From the IMG/VR virus record IMGVR_UViG_3300003702_000055, positions 1 through 21,123 of that record: a stretch of 21,123 nt of DNA, one strand, 5' to 3'. Below, in pieces: positions 1 to 12,900 of the stretch (positions are counted from its first letter, which is position 1; every line of letters starts with the position of its first letter). This DNA comes from a virus. The notes under the pieces were generated by a model. The model had not been told where the DNA came from, ran no database searches, and saw only the letters and a list, made by a program, of their open reading frames with translations. A program made the position numbers and the translations under genes.

Positions 1-1
1 T

Positions 2-523
2 ATAGGATTACAACTCCCATTGAGATATGAGGATCCACATCAAGGAAGTGCTCTTGACCCCAACGATCCAAGGCGTTCAGCTAACGTTGCACAGGCCGGA
101 GTAGACGGATTTTTTCCAAGAACAAGGACAATACGTGAACAGGCCATGTATAATATTATAATGTTATTACAGACTATTCCAGGTGAGAGATTAGGAATGC
201 CTGAATTTGGTTCAAGACTACATCATTTACTTTTTGAACCAATGACTGAAGAATATTCAGATATAGTTGAGCAAGAAATTAGAACCGTTATGGGAAGATG
301 GTTATCTTATATAGTTGTTAATGATATAAAAATTAATTTCCCTGATACTAATTCTAATCAAGTTGATGTATCTATTAAATTTTCGTTGGTAAATGATCCA
401 GATGAGTCTGAAGTTAGTGCTAATTTCAGTCAATGGTCAGATTATATACCAACAGATATTGGTATGAATGTAGGTGGCGGACAGGGATATGAATTACCAA
501 AACCACCTGGTGAATTAGAATAA
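2..523 (+). CDS. 25: gp25-like baseplate wedge protein (5' partial)
   Basis: This is a baseplate wedge protein of the T4 gp25/GPW family, which in T4 sits in the inner wedge with gp6 and gp53 and provides the platform from which sheath assembly starts. The frame is open to the left edge: codons before the TTG at 20 read IGLQLPL, which fits the usual start of this family, so the true start lies outside the window and TTG 20 is internal. The diagnostic stretch is GERLGMPEFGSRLHHLLFEP (residues about 54-73 counted from TTG 20), followed by an EEYSDIVEQEIR helix and two beta strands. The EPR motif described for gp25 homologues is not visible; RWLSYI stands at about the expected place. The protein ends in a Gly/Pro-rich tail. 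It lies 18 bases upstream of the gp6-like gene, an adjacency common in T4-like phages. Confidence 0.88.
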   Translation: MGLQLPLRYEDPHQGSALDPNDPRRSANVAQAGVDGFFPRTRTIREQAMYNIIMLLQTIPGERLGMPEFGSRLHHLLFEPMTEEYSDIVEQEIRTVMGRWLSYIVVNDIKINFPDTNSNQVDVSIKFSLVNDPDESEVSANFSQWSDYIPTDIGMNVGGGQGYELPKPPGELE

Positions 524-541
524 AATAAGTGGAGAAGATTA

Positions 542-2470
542 ATGCCGCAAACAATTAATAAGGATATTAAATATTTAAATAAAGACTTTGGTGCTTTTAG
601 AGACAGTTTAATGGAATTTGCAAAAACATATTTTCCAAATACATATAATGATTTTAATGAGGCCTCACCTGGTATGATGTTCATAGAAATGGCATCATAT
701 GTTGGTGATGTTTTATCATATTATATTGATGAACAATTTAAAGAAAGTATGTTAGCTTATGCAGAAGAAAAGAAAACTATATATGAAATTGCACAAGGAT
801 TCGGATATAAACCAAGACAATCTTCACCCGCATCTGTAAAACTTAATGTTTTTCAAACCGTACCTTCAGATCCAAATAATATAAAAGATGGTAAAAGACA
901 ACCAAATGAAAATTATTGTCTTACAATTCCTGCAGGTATGAATGCAACAGCTATAAATGGAACAGCTTTTAGAACTACCGAAGAAGTTATGTTTGCAGAT
1001 TCAAGTTCAGTAAGTCCACGACAAGAGGACATTTTTGAAGTAGACGATGATAGTAATATTACAAAATGGTTGTTACAAAAATCAGTAAAGGCGGTTAGTG
1101 GAAATGTTATAACTGATTTTTATACGTGTGGAGCAGCAGAAAAATATAAAAGAATAGTATTAGCAAATAGTCCTGTATTAGAAATACTTGCAGTTACAGA
1201 TAGTGATAATAATAAATGGTATCAAGTTCCATTTTTAGCACAAGATACAGTATATGCAGATTTTGAGAATACATCTTTAAATTCTCCTGATTTAGTAGAA
1301 GGTAGAAATTTTGCACCATTTTTATTAAAACTTGTTAAGACACCAAGACGATTTACAACTTATATAAGACCAGATGGTAAAATGGAATTAAGATTTGGTT
1401 CAGGAATATCATCAAATTCAGATGAAGAAATTATTCCAAACCCATCAAATGTTGGTTCAAATTTACCAGGATCACCGAGCTTTCTTGATACAGCATTCGA
1501 TCCTGCAAATTTTCTTAATACGGCTACATATGGACAGGCACCAGCAAATACAACACTTACGATTAAATATTCTTATGGTGGTGGGGGAGGTGGAAATGTT
1601 ACCGCTAACAGTATAAAAAATATTACTGGTAATCCTGGTATAAGATTTGATAGTTCATTATCTTTAGATTCTAATTTAAAAACTATTACAAAAAATTCTG
1701 TAGCAGTAAGTAATCCTACACCGGCAATGGGAGGTAGTGGGGCAGAAACACTTGAGGACGTAAGAGTAAATGCACTTGCTTATTTCCAAGCACAAAGTAG
1801 GGCAGTAACTAAAGATGATTATATAACACGGATTTATTCATTACCATCAAAGTATGGTAATATAGCAAAAGTTTATATCATTCAAGATGAACAAGTAGCA
1901 GCCGCAGGTCAAAATGAGTCAGATCCAACATTCCAACCGAATCCACTGGCATTAAATATGTATATGATTGGATATAATCAAGCCGGAAAGTTAGCAAGAT
2001 TAAATAGTGCAGTTAAAGAAAATATAAAAATATATTTAAGTCAATATAGAATGATGACTGATGCAGTACAAATTAAGGATGCGTGGATATGTAATATTGG
2101 AGTGGATTTTGCAATTTTTACTAAAAAGGGATTCAACAAAAATGAAGTATTATTGGGATGTGTTACAGTTTTGAAATTATATTTTAATATAGAAAAACGG
2201 CAAATAAACCAACCTATTATTTTAGCTGATGTAATAGCTGAAATATTATCTGTAGAAGGAGTTGCAACTATAGTTAAACCACAAGAAGGTAGAGATGAAT
2301 TGGTTATCGTCACTAATAAATGGGGATCAACAAACGGATATTCTAATAATATTTATGATATTAGAGCAGCAACTTTTAATGGAGTGGTGTACCCGTCTAC
2401 AGACCCATCAATATTTGAAATTAAATTACCAGATACAGATATTCGTGGTAGAGTCTTAGGAGATATCTAA
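542..2470 (+). CDS. 6: gp6-like baseplate wedge protein (baseplate J family)
   Basis: This 642-residue protein is close in length to T4 gp6 (660). In T4, gp6 dimers link neighbouring wedges into the ring around the central hub. The N-terminal signature is clear: FRDSLMEFAKTYFPNTYNDF, then a GMMFIEMASYVGDVLSYYID helix (about residues 43-62) and a GYKPR turn. A baseplate-J-like core follows in the second half, with LEDVRVNALAYFQAQSRAVT and DDYITRIYSLPSKYG (about residues 402-436). A glycine run (YGGGGGGNV, near residue 346) probably marks a loop. The ATG is preceded by GGAG at 531-534. The stop codon shares one base with the next start (TAATG), indicating translational coupling. Family assignment rests on motif recognition and gene order, not on an alignment. 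Confidence 0.9.
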   Translation: MPQTINKDIKYLNKDFGAFRDSLMEFAKTYFPNTYNDFNEASPGMMFIEMASYVGDVLSYYIDEQFKESMLAYAEEKKTIYEIAQGFGYKPRQSSPASVKLNVFQTVPSDPNNIKDGKRQPNENYCLTIPAGMNATAINGTAFRTTEEVMFADSSSVSPRQEDIFEVDDDSNITKWLLQKSVKAVSGNVITDFYTCGAAEKYKRIVLANSPVLEILAVTDSDNNKWYQVPFLAQDTVYADFENTSLNSPDLVEGRNFAPFLLKLVKTPRRFTTYIRPDGKMELRFGSGISSNSDEEIIPNPSNVGSNLPGSPSFLDTAFDPANFLNTATYGQAPANTTLTIKYSYGGGGGGNVTANSIKNITGNPGIRFDSSLSLDSNLKTITKNSVAVSNPTPAMGGSGAETLEDVRVNALAYFQAQSRAVTKDDYITRIYSLPSKYGNIAKVYIIQDEQVAAAGQNESDPTFQPNPLALNMYMIGYNQAGKLARLNSAVKENIKIYLSQYRMMTDAVQIKDAWICNIGVDFAIFTKKGFNKNEVLLGCVTVLKLYFNIEKRQINQPIILADVIAEILSVEGVATIVKPQEGRDELVIVTNKWGSTNGYSNNIYDIRAATFNGVVYPSTDPSIFEIKLPDTDIRGRVLGDI

Positions 2471-3591
2471 TGCATTATTTTGAATACGCAACAAAAGATA
2501 CAACTTTATATGAAGAAAGTCAGAGTATGAATACTGGACTTGATCAAATACTTGAAGTTAGAAAGGATATGAATTCAGCAGGAACGATAATTTATGTTTC
2601 GAGGGCACTTATTAAGTTTGATTTATCTTACATTTCATCATCTATAGTTTCTGGTATGATACCATCTTCTTCTATATTTCCAAAATATTATTTAAATTTA
2701 TATGATGCAAATTCTGAAGCTTTAAATACATCACAAAGTTTATATGCATATCCAGTTAGTCAATCTTGGACAATGGGTTCTGGATATAAGAGTGCAAATC
2801 CTAAAATTGAAGATGGGGCAAGTTGGAAATGGAAAGATAATTCTACTATAAGAACTCAATGGCATACACCCATTTCAGCATCAGGTGGAACTTGGTATAG
2901 TAGTAGTACTTATGAAGCTTCTCAATCTTTCAACCACGAACCATCAGATTTAAGAATGGATGTAACTGATATTGTTAATAAATGGTTAGGAAAAGTTGTA
3001 CCGAATGAAGGATTTATGATAAAGAGAAGTGGTAGTATTGGAAATTCTGGATCAGCAGAAGAGGCAAATACTACAAGGTATGGTAATTTCAAATTTTTTG
3101 GTAGAGAAACTCATACTATTTACCAACCAAAACTTGAAGTAGTTTGGGATGATTCAAAATGGGTAACTGGTTCTTTATCAGCACTTTCATCTGCTAATTT
3201 AGAAGATATGGTTCTTTATATGAGAGGATTCAGGCCAGAATATAAAGAAAAATCAAAAGTAAAATTTAGAGTAGTCGGTAGAGAAAGATATCCAGAAAAG
3301 TCGTATTCAACAAGTGGATATAGTACGGGATATATAACAGCAAAAACTTTACCAAGTGGAAGTACATATTATCAAATTAAAGATGCATATACAGAAGATA
3401 TTATTGTACCTTTTGGAAGTGGTTCAAAAGTAAGTTGTGATTCTACTGGAAACTATTTTAATTTGTGGATGGATGGATTACAATCAGAAAGATTTTATAG
3501 AATAGAATATAAAATTGTAAGTGGTAGTGGAACTACAGATGAAACTATTCAATATTTCGATGAGAAACATTCGTTTAAAGTAGTGAGATAA
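2470..3591 (+). CDS. DNRLRE-like virion structural protein
   Basis: This 373-residue protein has no signal peptide. Residues 1-230 look like a DNRLRE-type beta-sandwich: an early DTTLYE...TGLDQILEVRKD segment, then SRALIKFDLSYI (about 44-55), a Trp-rich middle (SWKWKDN, GGTWYSSSTYEAS), DVTDIVNKWLG (about 161-171) with GFMIKRSG, and a closing strand QPKLEVVWDDSKW. In bacteria such domains occur in extracellular and adhesive proteins. Residues 240-373 form a second, unrecognised beta-rich region beginning LEDMVLYMRGFRPEYKEKSK. The gene starts within the gp6 stop codon, so it is co-translated with the wedge genes and is probably a baseplate or tail-tip component. It occupies the place where T4 has gp7/gp8, but I see no clear resemblance to either. 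The domain label is an inference from pattern; the structural role follows from context. Confidence 0.7.
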   Translation: MHYFEYATKDTTLYEESQSMNTGLDQILEVRKDMNSAGTIIYVSRALIKFDLSYISSSIVSGMIPSSSIFPKYYLNLYDANSEALNTSQSLYAYPVSQSWTMGSGYKSANPKIEDGASWKWKDNSTIRTQWHTPISASGGTWYSSSTYEASQSFNHEPSDLRMDVTDIVNKWLGKVVPNEGFMIKRSGSIGNSGSAEEANTTRYGNFKFFGRETHTIYQPKLEVVWDDSKWVTGSLSALSSANLEDMVLYMRGFRPEYKEKSKVKFRVVGRERYPEKSYSTSGYSTGYITAKTLPSGSTYYQIKDAYTEDIIVPFGSGSKVSCDSTGNYFNLWMDGLQSERFYRIEYKIVSGSGTTDETIQYFDEKHSFKVVR

Positions 3592-3594
3592 AAA

Positions 3595-3903
3595 ATGCCA
3601 TATACTAAAGAAGAGTTAAAAAATCATCAATATTATCAAGAGATTCAAAGAGAAGATGAGGTAAAGTATTTACAAATGATTAAGAATAGGACCGAATTTG
3701 GAAGGGTATCAGATGGAACTTTAAGAGATTCAAATTCTGGAAAAATTCTTTTATTTGAAAGAATAATTACAGGACAAGGAACGGATGGTACAAGTTATAC
3801 CGTAGGAGATTTACATACCATTGAATATGAAGATGGTTATTTTGATTATGAAGAAGGTGAAGAACTTAATAACATAATAGATAGAGAATTTACGGAATTC
3901 TAA
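3595..3903 (+). CDS. Small acidic protein of the baseplate operon, unknown function
   Basis: I do not recognise this 102-residue protein. It starts with a charged, probably helical stretch (YTKEELKNHQYYQEIQREDE), continues with RTEFGRVSDGTLRDSNSGK, which looks like a beta-hairpin, and ends with an acidic segment (YEDGYFDYEEGEELNN). There is no signal peptide, membrane segment or cysteine. It lies three bases after the preceding gene, and its TAA overlaps the ATG of the giant downstream gene (TAATG). Tight coupling on both sides suggests a cofactor, chaperone or small structural partner of the giant protein. Confidence 0.75.
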   Translation: MPYTKEELKNHQYYQEIQREDEVKYLQMIKNRTEFGRVSDGTLRDSNSGKILLFERIITGQGTDGTSYTVGDLHTIEYEDGYFDYEEGEELNNIIDREFTEF

Positions 3904-6900
3904 TGCCTAAAAAACAACTAACAATAGATCCAAGAACTGGTAAATTATCAAGATTAACTGCAGAACATTTACCATTGGTAGAATTAAATGGTTTAAATGA
4001 AGGTGATCCTGTTGCTCCATTTGGTTCTCTTACGACAGATATAATAGAATATTGTTTATATGATTTACAAGACAATTACATTGGAAGTGGTCAACTTCGT
4101 TCCCCATTACCAGATAAATTAGATGTAGGTGCTCATGTTAGAGACCTTGGTTATGAACGTGGAACTTATAAAATAGTATATAATTTTTTAAGAGAAATTG
4201 GTGGTAGTGATCAAGTTGTTTTAGTTAAGAAATCAGATAAAACTATATGGGAAGGTCAATATTATATAGATACTGATGGTATAATTTATGCTGGTACTAT
4301 GAATTCACCTATCCTTGAATTACCTTCTACTACTGAACAAAAAAGTAAAGATTCAGAAACATCTAAAGATGTAGAAGGAAGACGTATAGAACTTTCAACA
4401 GAGGATGACAAATATTGGTTACAGGATATATCTGGTGATAGAACTGAAATAAGAATTCGACCAAATCCAGCAATAAATGATATTGATGTAAATGAACGAT
4501 TTAGATTATTAGGATATACTTGTTTATGTCAGGCGGATATAAACGGTGAATCACCTTTAACATTTGATCAATCAGGTAAAATAGTTACAGTAAATTGGGT
4601 TCTTAATGAAGGACAGGAAGTATCATTAAATGAATTGATGAAAGGTGGAACTCTAATTGTAAGAGATGCCTTTGTTATAGATTATGCAGAAAATCCAGAA
4701 ACTATATCAACATATATTCCTGTTGTTGAAACTATTCCTATTGCACCAGCTAACAATTTAGTAACTAATGGTCATTTTAATTCTGAAGAGGGTGTTGCTG
4801 AAGAAAATGATAGTAGTCCAATATATGAGATAGTTGAATTTCCAAATCCAGGTCATAGTAAGTGGTGTTTAGAAACCAGTCCAGAATCGAGTAGGGGTGG
4901 AACTAAAGATGTAGAATATGAAATGAGTTTTGAAGTAATACCTGGTGAAACTTATGTGTTGAGTTGTTGGGTATATCATGGTGATAGATGGAATGGTAAT
5001 ATAAATGCACATTTTTCTTCAAAGGCATTTATTGATAGTTTAACTGGTCCTACAATAGGTGGTGCTGGAACTGTATTAGAAACAAAGGTTGTTGATGGTA
5101 AAACTTGGGAGCGTCAATATAGTCGTATAACTATTCCACCAGAAGGAACAGGAAAATTATCATGGTATTTAGGTAAGGGTGTTGAACAAGGAGATAGAGA
5201 TCGTGATGAACAAGATAATCCTATTACTTTAGTTGGTAGTAGATATTATACTGATATACAATGTGAACCTGGTTCATCAACATCATTACCAACTCCGTAT
5301 ATGTCAGTAGAAAGACCTGAAGAAATTGAAGTTCCATCTACTGGAATTATTACTTTTATAGATGATGCTACGGTATCAACAACTATTACTGGTACCGAAG
5401 AAGGATTTACTGAATTGATGTCATCAGATGGTGGTGATAGAGGAAATGGTAAAATTACCATTAAAGATGCAATTGTTACGGATGAAACATTTGATATTCA
5501 AACAGATAGAACTGTTACAATGGATATACCAACTGATAATTCTGATTCTTCACTTATTAGAGAAGGTGGTAATGAAACTGAATTTAATAAGAGTCCATTT
5601 CATGGGGAAGGTCAAAGTGATTCAACTGATTTAGATATAACAATACAAACAAATGACATTTATAGATTAATTAAAGTAAACCCAGATGGTAATGAAGAAG
5701 AAATAGGAAGATATGATTTACCAGTTGATGTAACGGTAGTGGATGAAATACCAGTAGAACCTTCAGTATCCCCCGAGGTAGTTGTAGATGAAAAGAATTT
5801 ACATAAGAGTTCATTTCATGGTGATATACAAGATGATTCTAATGAATTAACGGTTACTATACATACTAATGACATTTATAGATTATATAGAATAAGTTCA
5901 GATGGGGAACTGCAGTCAGAAGAATTAATTAATGAATATAGTATTCCTGAAGAAGTTAGGGAAATCGATGATTTAGAATTAACTAATCCTGATGGTAGTG
6001 AGATACGGGAAAATCGTGAAGAGGGAGAATGGTACGCTACAAAAAGTCCGTATCATAATACTACAGATAATAAAATTAGATTACAAGTTGATGAAAAATA
6101 TGATTTGTATAGACTTAGACCAAATGGACAAGAAATTCTTATTGGTTCTCATAATAAATGGAAAGAATCAAAAGAATGGTCTTTGGATTCTCTTGTAGAA
6201 GGTGATAGGTTAAGAATTTATACAGAGAATACGGGTGGAAAAAACGGTTTCATTGCAAAAGTATGGTATAACAATCAGATATATAGAACTGGAGATCCAA
6301 GAACAAAATTTCAATCTGATGATGACCAAGAAATTTCTATCACAAATGATGGTATCTGGGAAGCAACAGCTTTTACTTTAAGAAGAAGATCCAGATGGTT
6401 TAGTTTCTGGCGAGATGAAGTATTTGATTGGTTTGATATGACGGCAGTATATGGAGCGGATGCATTTTTTCCAACAAAAACTTATGGTATTCCAGAAAAA
6501 ACAAAAACATGGAAAGGTAAAGTACATAAAGATTTAAAAGATTGTAAAGTAATATGGGTTGTGTTAAATTTTAAAGAGCTTAGATGGGAATGGGAGCCAG
6601 CAACTGGTGTATACGCTCAAATATGGAAACGACAAGATCCAGCATTAAATGTTCGTTCTGTTCATCCTGTAGATTGGAGTTCTGGTCTTTCAACATATAA
6701 TTGGGGCAGTACAACTTCTTCTTGGTATTGGAGAACAGGTTGGTTAGGTCATCAAGCAAAATGGGTTAAGGGTGAAGGTCATGGTGGCGGCCCCGCTATG
6801 AAATTCATAGATCAAAATTCACAATTTCAAAATCCAAATCATCCAGGATATAATGGTAGATATTTTGATATAGATGGAAATAGAATCCCAGATTATACTG

Positions 6901-9900
6901 CCGGGTATGCATACGGGCCGAGATCTGGGTATGGAAGTTCAAGTCATAACATTACATTAGAACATCGTTGGCAGGGTATTGATCAAAGACCACCTTTTAG
7001 TTTTGAATCACAAGGAATACAAACCGGAAATAAACTAAAAATTTCTTGGTGGCAAAAATCTGATACGGTTGGTAAGGGTGCAAGAGTAGGTATAAGATAT
7101 TGGGTAAAAGAAGCACCAATTGATGCAGCATTTTGGTCATCAACTACCTGGGGAGATACTCTTAAATTTATTCCAGTATCAAAGGATGGTGAATGGGAAA
7201 AGGCAGAATATACTATTGAAATTTCAGAAGATTGGGATCTTGCAAGAATGGGTTCGTCAATTTATGGAGATAGAAATATAGGCCCCCTGTTTCGTATAGC
7301 AGGTCAATATGGTCCTGAAGGAATATTATGGGTAAGTGAACCAAAAATTACATTAGTTTCCGATGTAGATAATCCAGAAGTAATTAATACAATTACTCTT
7401 GATGATTTTGAACCAACTGATAAATTAAAACTCTATACTACCAATCTTGGTACAGAACCACGTGGTTTTCTTGCAAAAGTAAATTATAAAGGTAAAGAAT
7501 ATAGAACAGGTGACCAAGATAAAGAACATTATTATGATGATTTTGCAGGTTCAACTTTAACTGTAGATTTACCTGGTACTTGGCAAATAACAGATGCAGA
7601 AAATAAGAATTGGACAGACCTCGGAGAAGTAACAGATGATAAAATAGATCCAGAACTTAAAGATTCTAAATGGATTTGGAGTTCGGAAGATACAAATGAT
7701 GTGGTATGGCAATGGATTCCAAATAATAATATTGTTGATGGTATATGGAATTATCCTGATCCTGTTACATATGAAGATGCAGTAGATATAAATGGTTGGA
7801 GTGATGGTTTTAATCCTTTTCATTGGGGTGGTGCACCAAGTAAACAAAGTGAGTTATTCTGGCATAGTGGTTGGGTAGGACACCATGCAAAGTGGGTACG
7901 AGATGAAGGTCAATTTGGTACTTGTATTAAATTTGTTGATATGAATTCACAATTTCTATCACCGAATCACGAAGATTATGATGGACTTTATAAGACAGGA
8001 AATAACTCAGGAGCACAGGGTACATTAGAACATAGAGATATGTTTGTCTATGCAGATTTACCAAATAAATTAGCATCACAAGGAATACAAGAAGGAAGTT
8101 TTATAAAGATTTCTTGGTGGCAAAAAACTAATGTAGAAGGTAAAGGTGCAAAAGTTGGATTACGACATTTAAATAAAGATGGTCAAATTTCTTGGGGACC
8201 AGATAATGAATTTTATAGAATGATTCCTTGTACAACTGTAGATGAATGGGAACAAGTTAGTTATACAGGTGTTGTTGATGAGGATTGGGATTTAACTAAA
8301 ACTGATAAAATTTATGTAAAAGGTCATTTTGGTCCAGAAGGAATGTTGTGGGTAGAGAATGTAATTATTGAAATAGTTTCCGGAATATCAGCAGATCCAG
8401 ACCAAACTAATACATATACAATTTATAATTTTAATTCAGATAATACATTAAAACTTTATACTACAAATCTATTAACAGAACCAAATGGGTTTATATCAAA
8501 AATAAATTATCGAGGTACGGAATACAAGACGGGAGATAGTGGTGTAGATTTTTATACGGATCCAATAACTGATGAAACGATAACTATTAATTTACCAGGA
8601 GTTTGGAAAATTCCAGGAGAAAATTGGAAAGTACTTGGAAATTCTGATGTAAATTCTGATTTGATTGTAGATCCCAATTTATCTGATAGTAAATGGATTG
8701 GAAATGTTATTGAAACAGAAGATCAACAAATATGGAATTGGTCACCACTTGGTGATATTGGTGACTATATATGGAATTATCCAAATCCAACTTTACGAAC
8801 TGATGCAGTTTGGCCAGATAATTGGTCTAATGGATTTCAAAATTTTGATTTTAATGATGCTAATAATAATTTTTGGCATACAGGTTGGGTAGGACACCAC
8901 GCTAAGTTTGTTCCAGAAGATGGTCGTGACGGTGAAACCGCCATGAAATTTATAGACCAAAACTCTGAATTTGATTCACCCAATCATCAATATTATACGG
9001 GAGATTATAAAACAGGTAATTCGTCTGCCGATGACCAAACTCTGAAACATCGACCAATAATGCTTTCACAACAATTAACACATACTTTGTTAACAAAGGG
9101 AGTACAAGTTGGTGATCAACTTACTATTTCGTGGAGGCAGAAAACAGAGACTAATAGTATAGGAAAAGGTGCAAGAGTTGGTATTCGTCATTATGATAGT
9201 GATGGAAATATAACATTTGGAGAAGAAACAACTAATGAATATACTAGCATAGAAAATACGGTAAAGGATAAAGAATGGTTAAAATACCTTCCTACTACTA
9301 CGGGAGAATGGCAAGATGTTAGTTATTCAGTAACAATAACTGAAGATTTTGATTTATCCCGACCCATATGGGTGGTAGTTTATGGACATTTTGGTCCAGA
9401 AGGAATATTATGGGTAGAGAATGTAGAGATTAAGGTAACTGTTGATACCCAAGAGATAACTGTAAGTCCTGTTCTTGGAGATTTTGTAGCAGAAATTGAT
9501 ACATGGATTGATAGAAATACTTTAACGATAAAAGATGGTTATAATATTGTTGCTGATAATTTAGGACACGTTTCAACCAATAATGCTAATATTCGGTCAT
9601 ATAGTATATTTGATGGATTTTCTGTAGAATATACTTCGTCTCTTTATAGTTCAGAACCTATATTTGGATCATTGAGGGGAGAAATTGATAGTATAGAAGG
9701 TGATAATACAATAAACCTTGTTCATTCTTTTGAAGAACTTGCGATAGAGGCCGGACACGATTTAGATAATTATCCACTTGATGAAATGCAATCTGGTGAG
9801 GGAACTTTCACTTTTGCTAATTGGTTTATTCAATATCCAACTGATAGTACTGAAAATTTAAGTAAATTAGTTAGAATGGGACCAAATAATTATATTGTAA

Positions 9901-12900
9901 TAACTAATTTTAAACCAGACATTGTAACTTATCCAGAATATCCACATGCTCTTATATATAAATTATATGAACCATTACCAGATGATAAGGTACAAGGAAA
10001 TTTTATTAATATAGTTAGGGAGATGATTCCACCGATAGAAGAAATTTGTACTTTAGTTCCATTTGTTGATGAATGGGTTAGTGATATTGTTCTTAGAACT
10101 CCTGAACGTGGTAATGTTAATAGTCCGATAGGAAATAAAACTACTGAATTTAAAAATTATTCGCAATTAGCAACTACCAATGAAGGAATTAAACAAGCAG
10201 TTGAAGATGAACTTTTAAGTGGTAGTTTAAGTGCTGACATTAATGTGGACTTTTCTTCATTTGCAAATTTTGTACATTTTAGTTCGATAGAAAAAAGACT
10301 TAAAAATTTCAAATATAAATTAGAGAATATAGAATTATATACAGATAGAAGTGCGTCTTTAGCGGGTACAAGTAGTGGTTCAACTGGTATAATACCAATA
10401 GTTGCAGACCCAGGAAAGGGTTCTTATTTAACCGTATCTGGTTCGGATGTAAACAACCCATCGTTTACTCCAATAAGTGGTTCATTAACACAAATTCAAT
10501 CATGGGAAAAGAAACGCCGAGAACTTGTAAATACATTTGATAAGTTTGAAAAATATATGTACAAACAAAGTTCATCGTATTCTGATGACCCAGTAGGTAG
10601 GATTTATGACAATAGTTGGCCGAAAAGAGGTGGAACAGGAAAATTTTCAGATCCATATATTTTAACACGAACAACACAATCAGCGGCTACATCTTGGTAT
10701 GATACTCAGATAATTTCTGCGTCAGATTATGATAAAGCAAACAAGAATTTATTAAGAAACCATCTTCCAACTTTTGTTGTAGATGATACACAAAATAAAA
10801 CATTTCTTAATTTTGTAGATATGATTGGCCATCATTTTGATAACATTTGGGTATTCATTAAATCTATTACAGATGTTCATGATAAAAGAGATAAATTAAC
10901 AGAAGGTATAGCAAAAGATTTATTAAAACCTGTAGCGGCATCACTTGGTTGGGAACTCCATGATGGAAAAGATACAATGTCTATTCAACGATATATACTT
11001 GGAATGGAACAGACTGGATCTGAAGTGCCATGGAAATATTCTGATACTCCAGACAGAGATATATCAAGAGAAATATGGAGTCGTATTATAAACAATATGC
11101 CATTTTTCTTAAAAACAAAAGGAACGGCACGGGCAATAAAAGGTTTAATAAGTTGTTATGGTATACCATCAAGTATTTTACGAGTAATGGAATATGGTGG
11201 ACCTAAATTAGCAGGACAGCCTGCTGATTTCATGATATCAAGGAAATTTACAAGAGCATTAGATTTCTTTGGTGCACCAAATAATACATATGTTCAATAT
11301 AATGCTTGGAGTCCAGTAATATCAGGAAGTGCACCAACTAACAGAGTTCCTGATACGGTAGAATTTAGATTTAAAGCTGCCACAGGATCAAATCAAGTTT
11401 TGGTTAGACGAGGTGATGATTGGGCAATTAGATTATTGGACAATGGTTCTTCGGATAGATATGGTCGTGTATCTTTTAAATTAAGTGGTAGTCATGGATA
11501 TAACGAAGTTTCATCATCTGAATTACCAGTTTATGATGGAGAGTTTTGGTCAGTAATGTTGACACGAGAATTATCTGGATCAAGAGCAGACGGACAACAA
11601 TTTTTAACAAGTGATTTCTCTGGATCAGATGTAATTTATAGTTTATATGCAAAACAATATGATGCTGGTAGAAGTAAAATTGTATATGAATCTAAAGTTG
11701 ATTTAATGATAAGTGGTTCTCAATCAGTAGCATCAGCTTCATATAATTTAGCATATTCTGGAAGTGCTACAACAGTTACAATAGGTGGCCCTGAAGAGAA
11801 TACTTATTTCGGAGAGTCATTTAGTGGTTCTATGATGGAGTTTAGAAATTGGACTACACCATTAAATTCTAGCTCATTTGACAATCATGTATCTGCCCCA
11901 TCAGCGTTTGATGGTAATACACCATCTGCTTCATATATGGATATGGTCACTCGATATTCGTTTGATGATAATAAAGATTTAAGTGTAGCGGCCAATCAAT
12001 GGATTCAAGATGCAAGTGGAGATACATCATTTACAGCATCTGCAACTCCATATAATTTTTCAAGTGGACTTGCAACTAATTCATCACATTTTTCATCTGT
12101 AGTAGATGAAACGAAAATGAAAGTTCCTAATTTAGGACCAAGTATGAAGTCATCTAATAAAATAAGAATTGAAGATGATACACTAATAGATAAAGCTCAG
12201 TCTGGCAATCCAATATTAAAATTTAAAGAAAGTATAACAATTCCGGCCTATGATAACGCCCCAATAGATTCTAATAAACTTGGAATTTATTTTTCACCAT
12301 CAAAGGCTATAGATGAAGATATTATACAATCAATGCCTAATCTTGACTTTGACCAATACATTGGTGATCCACGTGACCAATATAAAGAACAATATACGGG
12401 ACTGGTAGAGGCTAGAAATTTATATTGGCAAAAATATAGCGCCCCAAATAATTTTTGGGATTATCTGAGATTATTAAAATATTATGATAATTCATTATAT
12501 AAACAATTAAGATCATTAATTCCTGCCCGTGCAAATGCAAATATTGGTATATTAATTGAACCTACTATACTTGAACGAGATAAAGTAATTATAGGAAAAA
12601 AACCTTCATTTGAACCACAACATTATAAGAGTGATATAGATTTATATTATGTTTCTGAAAGTGCTAGATATACACCATTAGAATCAGATATAAATTATAG
12701 TCATCCATTTAGACCAAGTTCATTAACAGATAAAACTGGTTCGTATATTTCAGCATCTTCTGAATATATTCCACTTGAATCAGATTTAAATTATAGTAAT
12801 CCGTTTAGAATTAATTTCCATACACAAGAAACTGGTTCGTATATCTCAGCATCTTCTGAATATATACCGTTAGAATCTGATTTAAATTATAGTAATCCGT

